Positions 1 through 9,107 are shown, counted from the stretch's first letter. The stretch: 64,000 nucleotides of DNA from an uncultured Thiohalocapsa sp. (GCF_913063425.1 NZ_CAJXYK010000002.1:124001-188000), one strand, 5' to 3'. Numbers and translations are program-made. Notes: a model not told the origin generated them from the sequence alone.

Positions 1-115
1 TCGGGCCCGTGTCGTCGTTGGCTTGTGGGCGCTCGGCGCTGCGGAGCGCCCGGTGAATCGGGAGCGCCCGGCCGGACGCCGGAGCAGACGCCGCCCGCGC
101 GCGGTCCGCCGCTGG

Positions 116-346
116 TCAGGCCTTCTTGATCATGAAGTGGAACTTGCCGCCGTCCTCTTTGGACTCCATCAGCTCGTTGCCGGTCTGCTTGCTGAACGCG
201 TCGAAGTCCTTGACGGACCCCGGATCGGTGGCGATGACGTGCAGGATCTGGCCCGCATCCATGCCGTTCAGGGTCTTCTTGGCGCGCAGGATGGGCAGGG
301 GGCAGTTGAGGCCGCTGGCATCCAGTTCCTGATCGAATTCCGCCAT
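116..346 (-). CDS. tusA: TusA-family sulfur carrier protein
   Basis: This 76-residue protein has the compact size of TusA and the family's Cys-Pro-x-Pro signature (CPLPILRAKK, Cys15). TusA carries persulfide sulfur in the cytoplasm, and in sulfur oxidisers it feeds the Dsr or sHdr pathway as well as tRNA thiolation. The ATG at 346 is preferred over an upstream ATG at 397 because GGAGG lies 9 bases before it and because it matches the usual family length. A rhodanese gene lies upstream on the same strand, the common rhd-tusA pairing. No dsrE2 gene is visible inside the window. Confidence 0.93.
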   Translation of the reverse strand: MAEFDQELDASGLNCPLPILRAKKTLNGMDAGQILHVIATDPGSVKDFDAFSKQTGNELMESKEDGGKFHFMIKKA

Positions 347-508
347 GTGGTTGTACCTCCGCAGGCTCGTGGGGTGAAGGTTGCAGAATATAAGCAAATC
401 AGCAACCGCAAAGATTCTGATTATTAGGCAAAAACCCAGTGCGACGCAACTGCCGTCGGGCGCCGGGCACCGGGCACCGGGCGCCGGCTGCTCCGTCCGG
501 CCGCGCCC

Positions 509-835
509 TCAGCCGGCGTCGAGGTGACCGATATCGTAACCGTGCCGGGCCCAGGCGATGATGCCGCCGCGCAGATTCAGCGCGTTGTCGTAACCTTGTT
601 GCGCCAGGAACTGGCAGGCATGGTAGGAACGAGCGCCGCTGCGACAGTAGAGCACCACGTCTTTGTCCTTCGGCAGCTCCGCGGCGCGCACCGGCAGCAG
701 GTGCATGGGGATATGCTTGGCGTTGGGTATCGCACCCTGGGCGACCTCCGCCGGCGTGCGAATATCCAACAGCAACAGGTCCTCACCGCCGGCGAGGCGC
801 GCCTGAAGGGTTTCTGAATCGATCTCGTTGACCAC
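509..835 (-). CDS. Single-domain rhodanese (sulfurtransferase)
   Basis: This 108-residue protein is one rhodanese domain with the active-site loop CRSGAR, Cys64 being the predicted persulfide carrier. It starts with an LDIRTPAEV-type strand and ends with the conserved GGIIAWA segment. Such proteins move sulfane sulfur to acceptors such as TusA. It has no signal peptide, so it is cytoplasmic. It lies about 160 bases upstream of tusA on the same strand, which suggests co-transcription in a sulfur relay. The exact donor (thiosulfate, glutathione persulfide or another) cannot be read from the sequence. Confidence 0.92.
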   Translation of the reverse strand: MVNEIDSETLQARLAGGEDLLLLDIRTPAEVAQGAIPNAKHIPMHLLPVRAAELPKDKDVVLYCRSGARSYHACQFLAQQGYDNALNLRGGIIAWARHGYDIGHLDAG

Positions 836-1074
836 GAAAGCACCTACCCTTTGCCCAAGTATTTCAGTATATTAAAGAATCTTCACAGACTCGGCAATCG
901 GCAGCCGGCGGCAAGCGCCCCCTGCCGGTGGTTGGGGATGGGTCTCAGCGGGCGCCGTTTCCAGTGAGCAGGCGCAGTTCCGACACCATTGTCGCACTGC
1001 ACTGAGCTCGGGGCCGCCCTGAGTGCCATCTCCGTTTCAGCCCCACTGAGGGCCGCAGCCGCGGCCGGACGACC

Positions 1075-2508
1075 ATGGATCTACTTCCCATCTTCCTCGA
1101 CATCAAAAACGAACCCTGCCTGGTGGTGGGCGGCGGGCCCATCGCGCTGCGCAAGCTCGAGAACCTGCGCCGATCCGGCGCGCGGGTGCGCCTGGTGTCC
1201 CCCGCGCTGGTGCCGGAGCTGGCCGCACGGGTGGAGGAGGACCCGGCCATCACCTGGTATAAGCGCCGCTTCGACGACGAGGACCTGCTCGACATCCGCC
1301 TGGCCATCGCCGCCACGGATGACCGCGCCGTGAACCGGCACATCGCCGCGCTGGCCAAGGCGGCGCGGGTGCCGGTGAACGTCGCGGATCAGCCCGAGGA
1401 CTGCAGCTTCATCATGCCGTCCGTCATCGACCGCTCGCCGGTGGTGGTGGCGGTGTCCACCGGCACGGCATCGCCGGTGCTGGCACGCATGATCCGGGCG
1501 CGGCTGGAATCCCTGGTGCCGGCGGGCTACGGGCGCCTCGCGGAGCTCTGCGCGCGCTACCGGGACCAGGTCAAGGAGCGCTTCGAGCGCCAACGCGACC
1601 GCCGGCGCTTCTGGGACCGGGTGCTCCAGGGTGGTGTCGCCGAGCGGGTGTTTTCCGGCCATCTGCAGGAGGCCGATGCCCACATGGAGCGCGAGCTCGC
1701 CGCCGGCGGCAACCCCACGGACCTGGGCGAAGTCTATCTGGTGGGCGCGGGGCCGGGTGACCCGGACCTGCTCACCTTCCGGGCACTGCGGCTGATGCAG
1801 CAGGCGGATGTGGTGGTCTACGACCGGCTCGTCGCCAAGCCCATCATCGACATGGTGCGCCGCGACGCAGAGCACGTCTACGTGGGCAAGCAGCGCAACC
1901 AGCACACCATGCGCCAGGAGGAAATCAACAAGCTCCTGGCCCGGCTCGCCAAAGAGGGCAAGCGCGTGCTGCGCCTGAAGGGCGGCGACCCCTTCATTTT
2001 CGGTCGCGGTGGCGAGGAGATCGACACCCTGGCCGCCGAGGGCGTGCCCTTCCAGGTGGTCCCCGGCATCACCGCCGCCAACGGCTGCGCCTGCTATGCC
2101 GGCATCCCGCTGACCCACCGGGACTATGCCCAGTCGGTGACCTTCGTCACCGGGCATCTGAAGGACGGCACCATCAACCTGAACTGGCGCCAGCTCGCCG
2201 AGCCGCATCAGACCATCGTGTTCTACATGGGACTGGTGGGCCTGCCGGTGATCGTGGACAAGCTGATCGAGCACGGCGTGCCGCCGCACATGCCCATCGC
2301 GTTGGTGCAGCAGGGCACCACCCACATGCAGAAAGTCTACCCGGGCACCCTCAAGACGATTCTCTCCCGGGTGGAAGAGGACCCGCCTGAGCCGCCCACG
2401 CTCATCATCGTCGGCGAGGTGGTGAACCTGCGCGACAAGCTCAATTGGTTCAGCACCATCCCGGACCGCGAGCAGGGGGCCACGACGCCCCTGCTGCCGG
2501 GCGATTGA
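1075..2508 (+). CDS. cysG: Siroheme synthase (trifunctional CysG)
   Basis: The 477 residues match full-length CysG. Residues 17-28 hold the NAD-binding VVGGGPIALRK loop of the precorrin-2 dehydrogenase/ferrochelatase half. From about residue 219 the uroporphyrinogen-III methyltransferase half begins with VGAGPGDPDLLT, followed by the RLKGGDPFIFGRGGEE motif near residue 300. The enzyme makes siroheme, the cofactor of dissimilatory and assimilatory sulfite reductases, so it fits the sulfur genes around it. Its last bases overlap the following gene's proposed TTG start by four, which suggests translational coupling. Confidence 0.96.
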   Translation: MDLLPIFLDIKNEPCLVVGGGPIALRKLENLRRSGARVRLVSPALVPELAARVEEDPAITWYKRRFDDEDLLDIRLAIAATDDRAVNRHIAALAKAARVPVNVADQPEDCSFIMPSVIDRSPVVVAVSTGTASPVLARMIRARLESLVPAGYGRLAELCARYRDQVKERFERQRDRRRFWDRVLQGGVAERVFSGHLQEADAHMERELAAGGNPTDLGEVYLVGAGPGDPDLLTFRALRLMQQADVVVYDRLVAKPIIDMVRRDAEHVYVGKQRNQHTMRQEEINKLLARLAKEGKRVLRLKGGDPFIFGRGGEEIDTLAAEGVPFQVVPGITAANGCACYAGIPLTHRDYAQSVTFVTGHLKDGTINLNWRQLAEPHQTIVFYMGLVGLPVIVDKLIEHGVPPHMPIALVQQGTTHMQKVYPGTLKTILSRVEEDPPEPPTLIIVGEVVNLRDKLNWFSTIPDREQGATTPLLPGD

Positions 2509-3335
2509 GGCACGCCGTCGCCCGCCCCGACGCCGTCAGGCCCGACCGCGCACGCCGCCGCTGGCTGGGCGGGCTGCTGGCGGGCCTCGCGCTCGGCGCA
2601 CCGCTCGCGGCAGCACAGACCGCCGGCGCGGCGCCGGAGCGCCCGACGCTGCGCCTGGGTGTCGCCGCCAGCGGCCCGCCGCTGGCCTACTTCCGCCGGG
2701 GCGTGCTGCGCGGCCTCAGCATCGATCTGGCCCAGGCGCTGGCGGACGGCCTGGACCGCGACCTTCAGATACAGGAGATGCCCGAGGCACGGCTCGTGGA
2801 TGCCCTGCGCGGCGGGCGTATTGACCTGATGCTCTCCACCCTGCCGGAAGCCGACCTGCGGGCGCTCGGGCTTGCCGCGAGCGCGCCGCTCTTCCAGACG
2901 GGGCAGATGGCCCTGATCCGCGCCGCCGACGTCGCCCGCTTCGGACGGCCCGTGGACATCATCACCACGGCGGCCCGCGTCGGCTACCAGCAGGGCACCG
3001 CCGGTGCGCGCTTCGTGCAGTCCCGCATGCCGCGGTCGGAGCGGGTGCCCTTTGCGGACGTTGCGGACGGCATCGCGGCGCTGCGCGTCGGCGAGGTCGA
3101 CCTGTTCATCCACGCGGCACCCACGGTCTGGGCCGTCGCCGCGGACCGCGCCGAAGAGCAGCTCATCGGCATCTTCCAGCCCCTCACCGACGAGCGCGCG
3201 GCCTGGGTGGTGCGCGCCGAGGAGCGCCTGCTCCTCTCCGCCATCGACATGGTCCTGCGGCGGTGGCGTGAGTCCGGCAGACTCACGCAGATGGTGAACC
3301 GCTGGATGCGCACGCGGGTGGAGGTGGCGCCCTGA
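2505..3335 (+). CDS. Periplasmic solute-binding protein, family 3 (amino-acid type)
   Basis: This is a protein of about 276 residues with a basic N-terminus, a hydrophobic signal segment (WLGGLLAGLALGAPLAAA) and the family-3 binding fold (start TLRLGVAASGPPLAYF, then GLSIDLAQALADGL). TTG at 2505 is chosen because it overlaps the cysG stop (TTGA) and leaves a normal signal peptide. An ATG at 2445 inside cysG is the alternative. No permease or ATPase gene is next to it, so it may work as an orphan receptor or share another transporter. The ligand is unknown. Confidence 0.8.
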   Translation: MRHAVARPDAVRPDRARRRWLGGLLAGLALGAPLAAAQTAGAAPERPTLRLGVAASGPPLAYFRRGVLRGLSIDLAQALADGLDRDLQIQEMPEARLVDALRGGRIDLMLSTLPEADLRALGLAASAPLFQTGQMALIRAADVARFGRPVDIITTAARVGYQQGTAGARFVQSRMPRSERVPFADVADGIAALRVGEVDLFIHAAPTVWAVAADRAEEQLIGIFQPLTDERAAWVVRAEERLLLSAIDMVLRRWRESGRLTQMVNRWMRTRVEVAP

Positions 3336-3418
3336 GTCAGCAGCCCATCGTCCGCTGCCGGCCGTCGCGCCGGCGGGCCCAGCCTGCGGGCGGGGCTGCG
3401 AGATCGCCGGCGGCCCGG

Positions 3419-4114
3419 TCAGGAGTCCGCCGGCTGCACCGTGGTCAACCCCAGGGACTCCCAGGCCTGCATGCCACCCCGGTACCATTTGATGCGATGC
3501 GCCGGATAGCCGAAGCCGAGCAGGGCCTTGATGTTGGTGGGGGACTGGCCGCACCAGGCGCCGTTGCAGAAGAACACCAGGGTCTTCACGGCATCGAAAT
3601 TCCAGATGCCGTCGGCGCTCGCCGCACCGAGCTCCAGCTGCAGCAGCTCGGCGATCTGCTCGGGCGACGCGAAGGCGGGGTCGAGCCGCTTGTAGGGGAT
3701 GTTGACGGCACCGGGGATGGTGCCGCGGGCCACCCATTCCTCGGTGCGCGAGTCGATGAGGAGCACCCCCGGGTCGCCGTCGGCGATGCGCTGCATGTAG
3801 TCCAGCACCTCCAGCTCGCCGATGGTCTCCACCCCCGGCGCGATCTGCATGGGCTGGACACAGTACGGTGGGCAGGGCCGGCCGGTCTTGTCGTAGGGCG
3901 GCTCGATGCGATGGCTCGGGTCCTGGTAGCGCAGCACCGTTATGGTCTCGCCGCCGTGCGGCATCTCGATGTAAGGCAGATCTTCGGCGATCTTGACGCT
4001 GAGATTCTGCAGGTCGAACACATCTTCATCGGTGCTCGCGGCAAGGGCGGCCGACGCCGCCGATGCCAGGATCAACGCCGACAGCGCCACTCGGCCCAAG
4101 GCCCTGCGCCGCAC
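3419..4114 (-). CDS. Exported rhodanese-like protein
   Basis: This protein of about 231 residues has a signal peptide (ALGRVALSALILASAASAALA) and a C-terminal rhodanese domain. The domain carries LLIDSRTEEW, a cysteine loop FFCNGAWCGQS in the catalytic position, and a closing GGMQAWESLGL. A CPPYC motif lies in the linker. It resembles periplasmic rhodanese-like proteins of the CXXCW-motif type linked to PQQ/c-type cytochrome dehydrogenases. GTG at 4114 is chosen because longer starts run into the divergent thioredoxin gene and because the signal peptide then sits at the N-terminus. It is divergent from the TlpA-like gene at 4164, which suggests a shared periplasmic thiol role. Confidence 0.82.
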   Translation of the reverse strand: MRRRALGRVALSALILASAASAALAASTDEDVFDLQNLSVKIAEDLPYIEMPHGGETITVLRYQDPSHRIEPPYDKTGRPCPPYCVQPMQIAPGVETIGELEVLDYMQRIADGDPGVLLIDSRTEEWVARGTIPGAVNIPYKRLDPAFASPEQIAELLQLELGAASADGIWNFDAVKTLVFFCNGAWCGQSPTNIKALLGFGYPAHRIKWYRGGMQAWESLGLTTVQPADS

Positions 4115-4163
4115 GCCGCCCTTCTGCGCACCCCTGCACCGTCCATCAGTGAGGAAACAACCG

Positions 4164-4703
4164 ATGTCCGAGTCCGAAGCCCCCGCCAGCCCCGCCGCCG
4201 ACAAGCCGAAGCGGCGCCGCTGGCGCGGACTGCTGGTGAATCTACTGGTCGTATTGGTCATCTTCTTCGGGGTCCAATGGTATAAGTCGCGACCGCTCGC
4301 CTCCGGCAGTGCGCCGCCGCTGTCGGCGCAGACCGTGCTTGGGGCCGAGGTCAGCCTCGCCGCCCTGCGGGGCGAGCCGGTGCTGGTGCATTTCTGGGCC
4401 ACCTGGTGCCCCACCTGCAAGCTGGAGGAAGGGAGCATCAATGCCCTGAGCCGGGACTATCAGGTCGTCACCGTCGCCATGCAATCCGGTGGCGAGCGGG
4501 AGATTGCCGGCTACCTGCGCGAGCGCGACCTGGGCTTCGACGCCGTGGCCGACCCCTACGGCGAGATCGCGAGCACCTGGGGCGTGCGCGGGGTGCCGGC
4601 GAGCTTCGTGCTGGACGGCGACGGCGAGATCCGCTTCGGCGCGGTGGGCTACACCCCGGGCATCGGGCTCCGGGGGCACCTCTGGGCGGCGGGCCGGGAG
4701 TGA
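4164..4703 (+). CDS. TlpA/ScsD-like membrane-anchored thioredoxin
   Basis: This 179-residue protein has one membrane anchor (about residues 22-40) followed by a periplasmic thioredoxin domain with the active site WATWCPTCK (Cys82, Cys85) and a later cis-proline loop (RGVPASFVL). This is the architecture of TlpA/DsbE/ScsD proteins, which reduce periplasmic disulfides, often for cytochrome c maturation or copper tolerance. GAGGAAA lies just before the ATG. It is transcribed away from the exported rhodanese at 3419-4114, so the two may share an intergenic control region of only 49 bases. Confidence 0.88.
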   Translation: MSESEAPASPAADKPKRRRWRGLLVNLLVVLVIFFGVQWYKSRPLASGSAPPLSAQTVLGAEVSLAALRGEPVLVHFWATWCPTCKLEEGSINALSRDYQVVTVAMQSGGEREIAGYLRERDLGFDAVADPYGEIASTWGVRGVPASFVLDGDGEIRFGAVGYTPGIGLRGHLWAAGRE

Positions 4704-4765
4704 GCCGCAAGAGCCTTCGCGCCAACCGTCCTGCACCGGTACGCCGGGTGGCCGCTGCGCGCACA

Positions 4766-4793
4766 TTGCGGCGGCGGCGCCTGTGGATATAAT
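4766..4793 (+). promoter_or_regulatory. Candidate sigma-70 promoter of the zinc-ribbon gene
   Basis: A perfect -10 hexamer, TATAAT, lies at 4788-4793 in an otherwise GC-rich context, 38 bases before the ATG at 4831. A weak -35 (TTGCGG) lies 16 bases upstream. The leader also holds GGAGC before the start. Confidence 0.5.
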
Positions 4794-4830
4794 GGGCGCA
4801 TATTAGAATGCATCGATATAGGAGCAGACC

Positions 4831-5091
4831 ATGCCCACTTACGATTACCGCTGCGAGGCCAACGGCCGCGTCGTCGAGGTCAGCCACCGCATGAGCGAGA
4901 AGCTCGCCACCTGGGGCGAGCTCTGTGAGCGTGCCAACCTGGACTGCGGCGACACCCCCGCCGACACCCCGGTGCAGCGCCTCGCCACCGGCGGCAACGT
5001 CATCGGCAGCAGCAACCTCGGCAGCGGCTTCGACCCGGCACCCGCCTGCGGCGCCGGCGGCTGCGGCACCGGCATGTGCGGGCTCAACTGA
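4831..5091 (+). CDS. FmdB-like zinc-ribbon small protein
   Basis: This 86-residue protein starts with MPTYDYRCEANG, the opening of FmdB/CxxC zinc-ribbon regulatory proteins. It then carries Cys32 and Cys39 and ends in a Gly-Cys-rich tail with three further cysteines (PACGAGGCGTGMCG). It probably binds a metal and may be a small regulator, but its function is not known. An AGGAGC ribosome site precedes the ATG. It stands alone between the thioredoxin gene and a hairpin. Confidence 0.8.
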   Translation: MPTYDYRCEANGRVVEVSHRMSEKLATWGELCERANLDCGDTPADTPVQRLATGGNVIGSSNLGSGFDPAPACGAGGCGTGMCGLN

Positions 5092-5478
5092 CCGGATTGC
5101 GCCCTGCTGGGCAAATCGTGGACCAGTCGTGGGCTCATCGTGGGGTCCATCCTGCACCAGTCGTGAGACAGTCCTGAGCCAGCCCAAAACTCATTGCTGA
5201 CGCCTGCCCCGGGGCCGCGCAACGCGGCCCCGGCGTCTCTACCCTCCCCCAACAACCCGTCTCGTCACGCGGCACCACGCCGCAGGCCCCTCCACGCGAC
5301 CCCCGCCGCCGGGCTCGAACGTCCAAACATGGCGGCCATGAGGGAGCCACGCCGCACGACCACTGATGCCAACTCGTTGCGGTGCAGACAAGTCACCTGT
5401 TCCGCCGTGGCCGTCGCGTCGGTGCGTTCAGCCCCAATTTCCCGAGGTGACATCGACAGCCACCACCGGAGCCACCCG
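5092..5478. other. Intergenic stretch with repeats and a hairpin
   Basis: No gene is seen here. The first part holds near-repeats of ACCAGTCGTG (5120 and 5157 areas) and related CATCGTGG words. A GC-rich hairpin follows at 5209-5233. The remainder shows no recognisable feature before the DUF5996 start. Confidence 0.5.
5209..5233 (+). terminator. Strong GC hairpin, possible terminator
   Basis: Two perfect 11-base arms (CCGGGGCCGCG and its complement) enclose a 3-base loop downstream of the zinc-ribbon gene. No T-run follows, so intrinsic termination is uncertain. Confidence 0.45.
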
Positions 5479-6408
5479 ATGACCGCCACCGACAGCCCCT
5501 GGCCCAAGCTCCTCTACAGCGAGTGGGCCGACACCTGCACCACCCTGCACCTCTGGACCCAGATCGTCGGCAAGATCCGGCTGGCGCAGAGCGCCTGGAT
5601 CAACCACTCCTGGCACGTGACGCTGTATGTCACGCCCCGGGGGCTTACGACATCGCCGATGCCCTGGGGCCGCGAGCAGTTTCAGATCGATTTCGATTTC
5701 ATCGACCATCGGCTGGTCGCTACCACCAGCACCGGAGCAACGCGGGAGATGGCGCTCTCGCCCATGTCCGTGGCGGCCTTTCACCGGCGTTTGTCCGCGC
5801 TGCTCGGGGAGCTTGGTATCGACGTGCACATCAACGCACTACCGAACGAGGTGCCGGACCCTATCCCCTTCCATGCCGACGAGCAGCACGCCAGCTACGA
5901 CGCGGATGCGGCACACCGCTTCTGGCGCGTGCTGCTGCAATGCGACCGGGTATTCAAAGTCTTTCGCGCGCGCTTCACCGGCAAGTGCAGCCCGGTGCAT
6001 TTCTTCTGGGGCAGCAACGATCTGGCGGTGACGCGCTTCTCGGGCCGCCCGGCACCCGAGCACCCGGGCGGGGTACCGAACCTGCCGGACCCGGTGACAC
6101 GCGAGGCCTACAACCAGGAGGTGAGCAGCGCGGGCTTCTGGCCCGGCGGCGGGCCCCTGGATCAGGCCGCCTTCTACAGCTATGCGTATCCGGTGCCGGC
6201 GGGATTCGGCGAGCGCCGGGTGGCGCCCGACTCGGCCTATTTCGACCCGACCCTGGGCGAGTTTCTGCTGCCCTACGAGGCGGTGCGCACCGCGGATGAT
6301 CCGGACGGGACATTGCTCACGTTTCTGCAGAGCACTTACGAGGCGGCGGCCGAGACGGCGCGTTGGGAGCGCAGGCAACTTGAGCGAGAGCCGGTGCGCC
6401 CGCGTTGA
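5479..6408 (+). CDS. DUF5996 family protein
   Basis: This 309-residue soluble protein matches the DUF5996 pattern in length and features. It opens with WPKLLYSEWADTCTTLHLWTQIVGK and later has WHVTLYVTPRGLTT, FQIDFDFIDH and HFFWGSNDLAVTRFSGR. The family occurs widely but has no established function. The ATG at 5479 is chosen over upstream in-frame codons because the conserved WPKLL segment begins a few residues later. It appears to be a single-gene unit with no evident partner. Confidence 0.85.
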   Translation: MTATDSPWPKLLYSEWADTCTTLHLWTQIVGKIRLAQSAWINHSWHVTLYVTPRGLTTSPMPWGREQFQIDFDFIDHRLVATTSTGATREMALSPMSVAAFHRRLSALLGELGIDVHINALPNEVPDPIPFHADEQHASYDADAAHRFWRVLLQCDRVFKVFRARFTGKCSPVHFFWGSNDLAVTRFSGRPAPEHPGGVPNLPDPVTREAYNQEVSSAGFWPGGGPLDQAAFYSYAYPVPAGFGERRVAPDSAYFDPTLGEFLLPYEAVRTADDPDGTLLTFLQSTYEAAAETARWERRQLEREPVRPR

Positions 6409-6489
6409 GCCCCCGGCGTTACTGCACGTCCCGTGGGTCATGTCAGCACTGAACCGCGGGACGAGCCTCAAAGCACCGGCACTTTCTAA

Positions 6490-6570
6490 CTACGCAATAC
6501 ACGAAAGACGCGAAAAGCGGCGGTTTTGCGGACTACTCGGGCGTCTTCGCGGCCTTTGCGTGTTGCGTAG
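6490..6570. repeat. MITE-like inverted repeat
   Basis: The arms at 6490-6517 and 6544-6570 are imperfect inverted repeats (CTACGCAA and GACGCGAA on the left; TTCGCG and TTGCGTAG on the right). They lie between the DUF5996 gene and the soeC 3' end. The type resembles the CACGAAGG inverted pair at 56941-57232. Confidence 0.55.
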
Positions 6571-6669
6571 GTCTCGTTCGCAGAGGCTCAGCCGCGACGC
6601 GCGCGACGGACACGACTTTCGCGACCTTGAGTCACAGAGCGCCGATGCTGCGCCGGCCCCTGTGCGTGC

Positions 6670-7650
6670 TCAGGCGATGCTCTGATAGTACAGGTTCTGC
6701 GGGTGGTTGGCCTCGGCGAAGAAGTACCAGCGCTCGGCCAGCAGGCCCAGGTATTGGATCACGAAGGCGGCGATGGGCAGCGTCGGCGACTCCAGCACAT
6801 AGGAGATGCCGATGAGGAACAGCGGCACCGGGAACACCAGCACCAGGAAGCCGATTCGCACCAACTTCAGGAATTCCGGGCTCTGGTGATGAAAGAATTC
6901 GCGGGTGTTGAAGGAGCTGGCCGTAAAGCCCTGGGACTTCTGCACGATCTTGCGGTGGCGCACGCCGATGGCGGTCTGCAGCGTGCTCTTGTGCTTGAGC
7001 GTGGCGTTGCGGATCAGAGAGGCGACCCGCGTTGCGAGCCCGAGCAGCGTGAAGATCACCGCCCAGGTGCCATAGAAGCCCACCAGGTGGTTGCCGAGAT
7101 AGGCCGAATAGGCCGCCGCCAGCATGAAGCCGGATGCCATGCCCAGAAAGGTGAAATTACCGATGGTATAGGGCGAGTGCCATTCCTCCAGAAACTTGAC
7201 GCTCGCGTAGATCATGCCGGTGCAGACGAAGAGCGTGAAGGCCACGAAGACGCCGATGAAGCCGAGCACCATGGTGACATCCATGGGCAGGGCACCGTCT
7301 CCCGCCACGATCCAGGGCTGGGTCCAGCCCAGGTAGTGGAACAGGCCGTATAAGAACACCACGCCCATCATCATCGGGAGCACGATCACCTCCCGCGAGA
7401 GCCACGACGTTCGCCACATGGACGCCGCCCGCCAGGCCCGCTCGGGTCGCCCGAGATGGAAGAAGGACGCGCCGAGCCCGCCCACCAGCAGCGCCAGTGA
7501 CAGCACACTGCCGACGGCATAGAAGTTCGCGCCCTGGGGCTCGATGAGCTTGATGCTCGCGTAGAGCTGCCCCGTGAACAGGGCGAGGAAAAGCCCCTGC
7601 CCGGCGCCGATGAGCGTGGTCAGGAAGATGACGGAGAAGGCGGGATGCAT
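6670..7650 (-). CDS. soeC: Sulfite dehydrogenase (quinone), membrane subunit SoeC
   Basis: This 326-residue polytopic protein of the DmsC/NrfD anchor type has about eight membrane segments. It is the last gene of the soeA-soeB-soeC set and would pass electrons from cytoplasmic sulfite oxidation to the quinone pool. The conserved N-terminus HPAFSVIFLTTLIGAGQGL follows directly after the chosen ATG at 7650; a longer frame upstream has no conserved residues. The family alone could also be polysulfide or DMSO reductase. The untwinned, signal-less SoeA and the sulfur context favour sulfite oxidation. Confidence 0.9.
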   Translation of the reverse strand: MHPAFSVIFLTTLIGAGQGLFLALFTGQLYASIKLIEPQGANFYAVGSVLSLALLVGGLGASFFHLGRPERAWRAASMWRTSWLSREVIVLPMMMGVVFLYGLFHYLGWTQPWIVAGDGALPMDVTMVLGFIGVFVAFTLFVCTGMIYASVKFLEEWHSPYTIGNFTFLGMASGFMLAAAYSAYLGNHLVGFYGTWAVIFTLLGLATRVASLIRNATLKHKSTLQTAIGVRHRKIVQKSQGFTASSFNTREFFHHQSPEFLKLVRIGFLVLVFPVPLFLIGISYVLESPTLPIAAFVIQYLGLLAERWYFFAEANHPQNLYYQSIA

Positions 7651-7784
7651 AGGGTTGATTCCGGTGTCGTCGCCCGGGCAGCGCGCGCCCGGCCATTGTC
7701 CTAGTTTCTTTGTGGTTTCCGGCGTACGCCAAAGCGGTGCTGCCAAGCGTCGGGCGCCCATAGATGGGCACCCGGCGCGGCGGC

Positions 7785-8507
7785 TTACCAGGTCACGTCG
7801 TCGAGGGTCTCTTCTCCGGTGTAGACCGTGATGTCTTCCTTGGTCAGCGGATTGTCGGCGCGCTGCAGCTCATCCTCGCTGATGTGCATGCGCGTCTTCT
7901 GCCGCGGCAGATAGTGGTTGGCCGGCTTGGTGCCCCACTCAGGCATCAGCGCATAGCCGCCGCGCTCGCGGATGGCCACCGAGACCTCGGAGTCCGGGTC
8001 GTGCACATCGCCGAAGAGCCGCGCATTGGTGGGACAGGCCAACACACAGGCGGGCTGGCGCTCTTTCTCTGGCAGTGACTGGTCGGTGATACGGTCGATG
8101 CACAGCGTGCACTTCTTCATCACCTGCTGCTGCTCGTCCAGCTCGCGCACCCCATAGGGGCAGGCCCAGGAGCAGTATTTGCAGCCGATGCACTTGTCGT
8201 AGTCCACCAGCACAACGCCGTTGTCCTCGCGCTTGTAGCTCGCCCCGGTGGGGCAGACGGGCACGCAGGGCGGCTCTTCGCAATGCAGGCAGGACTTCGG
8301 GAAGTGCACCGTCTCCGTCGCCGGATAGCTGCCGACCTCGAAGGTCTGCACCCGGTTGAAGAAGGTACCGGTGGGATCGGCGCCATAGGGATTCTCATCC
8401 ACCATGGGTCCGGCCCAGCCGGAGGCGTTCCACTGCTTGCAGGAGGTCACGCAGGCATGGCAGCCGACGCAGACGTTGAGGTCGATGACGAGGGCGAGTT
8501 GGGTCAT
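7785..8507 (-). CDS. soeB: Sulfite dehydrogenase, iron-sulfur subunit SoeB
   Basis: This 240-residue electron-transfer protein has four cysteine clusters: CVGCHACVTSC near the N-terminus, CLHCEEPPCVPVCP, CIGCKYCSWACP, and CTLC paired with CVLACP. These bind four [4Fe-4S] centres that wire SoeA to SoeC. There is no Tat signal, which fits the cytoplasmic location of the Soe complex. It is separated from soeA by an inserted four-helix-bundle gene, an unusual break in an operon that is normally tight. Confidence 0.93.
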   Translation of the reverse strand: MTQLALVIDLNVCVGCHACVTSCKQWNASGWAGPMVDENPYGADPTGTFFNRVQTFEVGSYPATETVHFPKSCLHCEEPPCVPVCPTGASYKREDNGVVLVDYDKCIGCKYCSWACPYGVRELDEQQQVMKKCTLCIDRITDQSLPEKERQPACVLACPTNARLFGDVHDPDSEVSVAIRERGGYALMPEWGTKPANHYLPRQKTRMHISEDELQRADNPLTKEDITVYTGEETLDDVTW

Positions 8508-8563
8508 GAAACTACCTATGGCCTATATGCATGATGCGTCGCGTGGTTGGGTACAAAAGGCAG

Positions 8564-9107
8564 AAGTGCAGGAGTGCATGACGGAATCCAGACCACGGGC
8601 AAGGGCGACGCGCTATTTCTTGAGCTGCGGGTCAGCCGCTTCGATGCTGCTGCGCAGTTTCGCAATGATCCGGCTGACCTCATTGCCGTCGGCAATCAAC
8701 TGACTGAACGTTCGCTGATCGATATATCCCAGATCGAACGCCACATACACCTGGCTGCGAACTTCCGCCGCCGAGCCCCGCGCGATGGCAAGAAAACGCT
8801 TCAGCTCCGCGTTGCTGTAACGCTCAAAGCCCTCGGCGATGTTCGACATCACAGAAATGGCCGCCCGCCGAATCTGGTCCCTGAGGGCGAAATCCTTCGC
8901 CAGCGGCCCGTCGCTGCTGATCTGGTAGATCGCTTTCGTCAGAGCACGCGCCTTGCGCCAGCCGACGACATCCTCGAAGCGCTGAATTCCTCGCACAGTG
9001 TCTCCGCCCAGGCCAAGCTGCTTACAGGGCGCCGCAGCCATACGTCGCGCTTGCGGCACCCTGCACTGTCGCACTTCGCACTATTGCACTTCGCACTATC
9101 TGCACTC
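8564..9107. mobile_element. Putative four-helix-bundle (IVS-like) insertion in the soe operon
   Basis: The four-helix-bundle gene is bounded by related sequence in opposite orientation: 8564-8580 (AAGTGCAGGAGTGCATG) and 9061-9107, where CGCACTT/TTGCACT words recur. The reverse complement of the left end matches the first 17 bases of the right end at 13 positions. Such ends recall the stem-forming intervening sequences in which this family was first noticed. That it is a mobile unit is inference. Confidence 0.45.
8613..8996 (-). CDS. Four-helix-bundle protein (23S rRNA IVS-type family)
   Basis: This 127-residue protein shows the family hallmarks WRKARALTKAIYQIS, RDQIRRAAISVMSNIAEGFER and a region of E/A/L-rich helices. 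Members are encoded in intervening sequences of 23S rRNA genes and as scattered chromosomal genes, and are related to the Avd accessory protein of diversity-generating retroelements; the fold is known but the function is not. GTG at 8996 gives the usual family start, though the frame stays open to an ATG at 9074. Lying between soeA and soeB, it is foreign to the operon's function. Confidence 0.85.
   Translation of the reverse strand: MRGIQRFEDVVGWRKARALTKAIYQISSDGPLAKDFALRDQIRRAAISVMSNIAEGFERYSNAELKRFLAIARGSAAEVRSQVYVAFDLGYIDQRTFSQLIADGNEVSRIIAKLRSSIEAADPQLKK

Noticed and set aside
1081-2325. Minus-strand frame opposite cysG
   Set aside because: Composition typical of antisense GC-rich frames; cysG is unambiguous.
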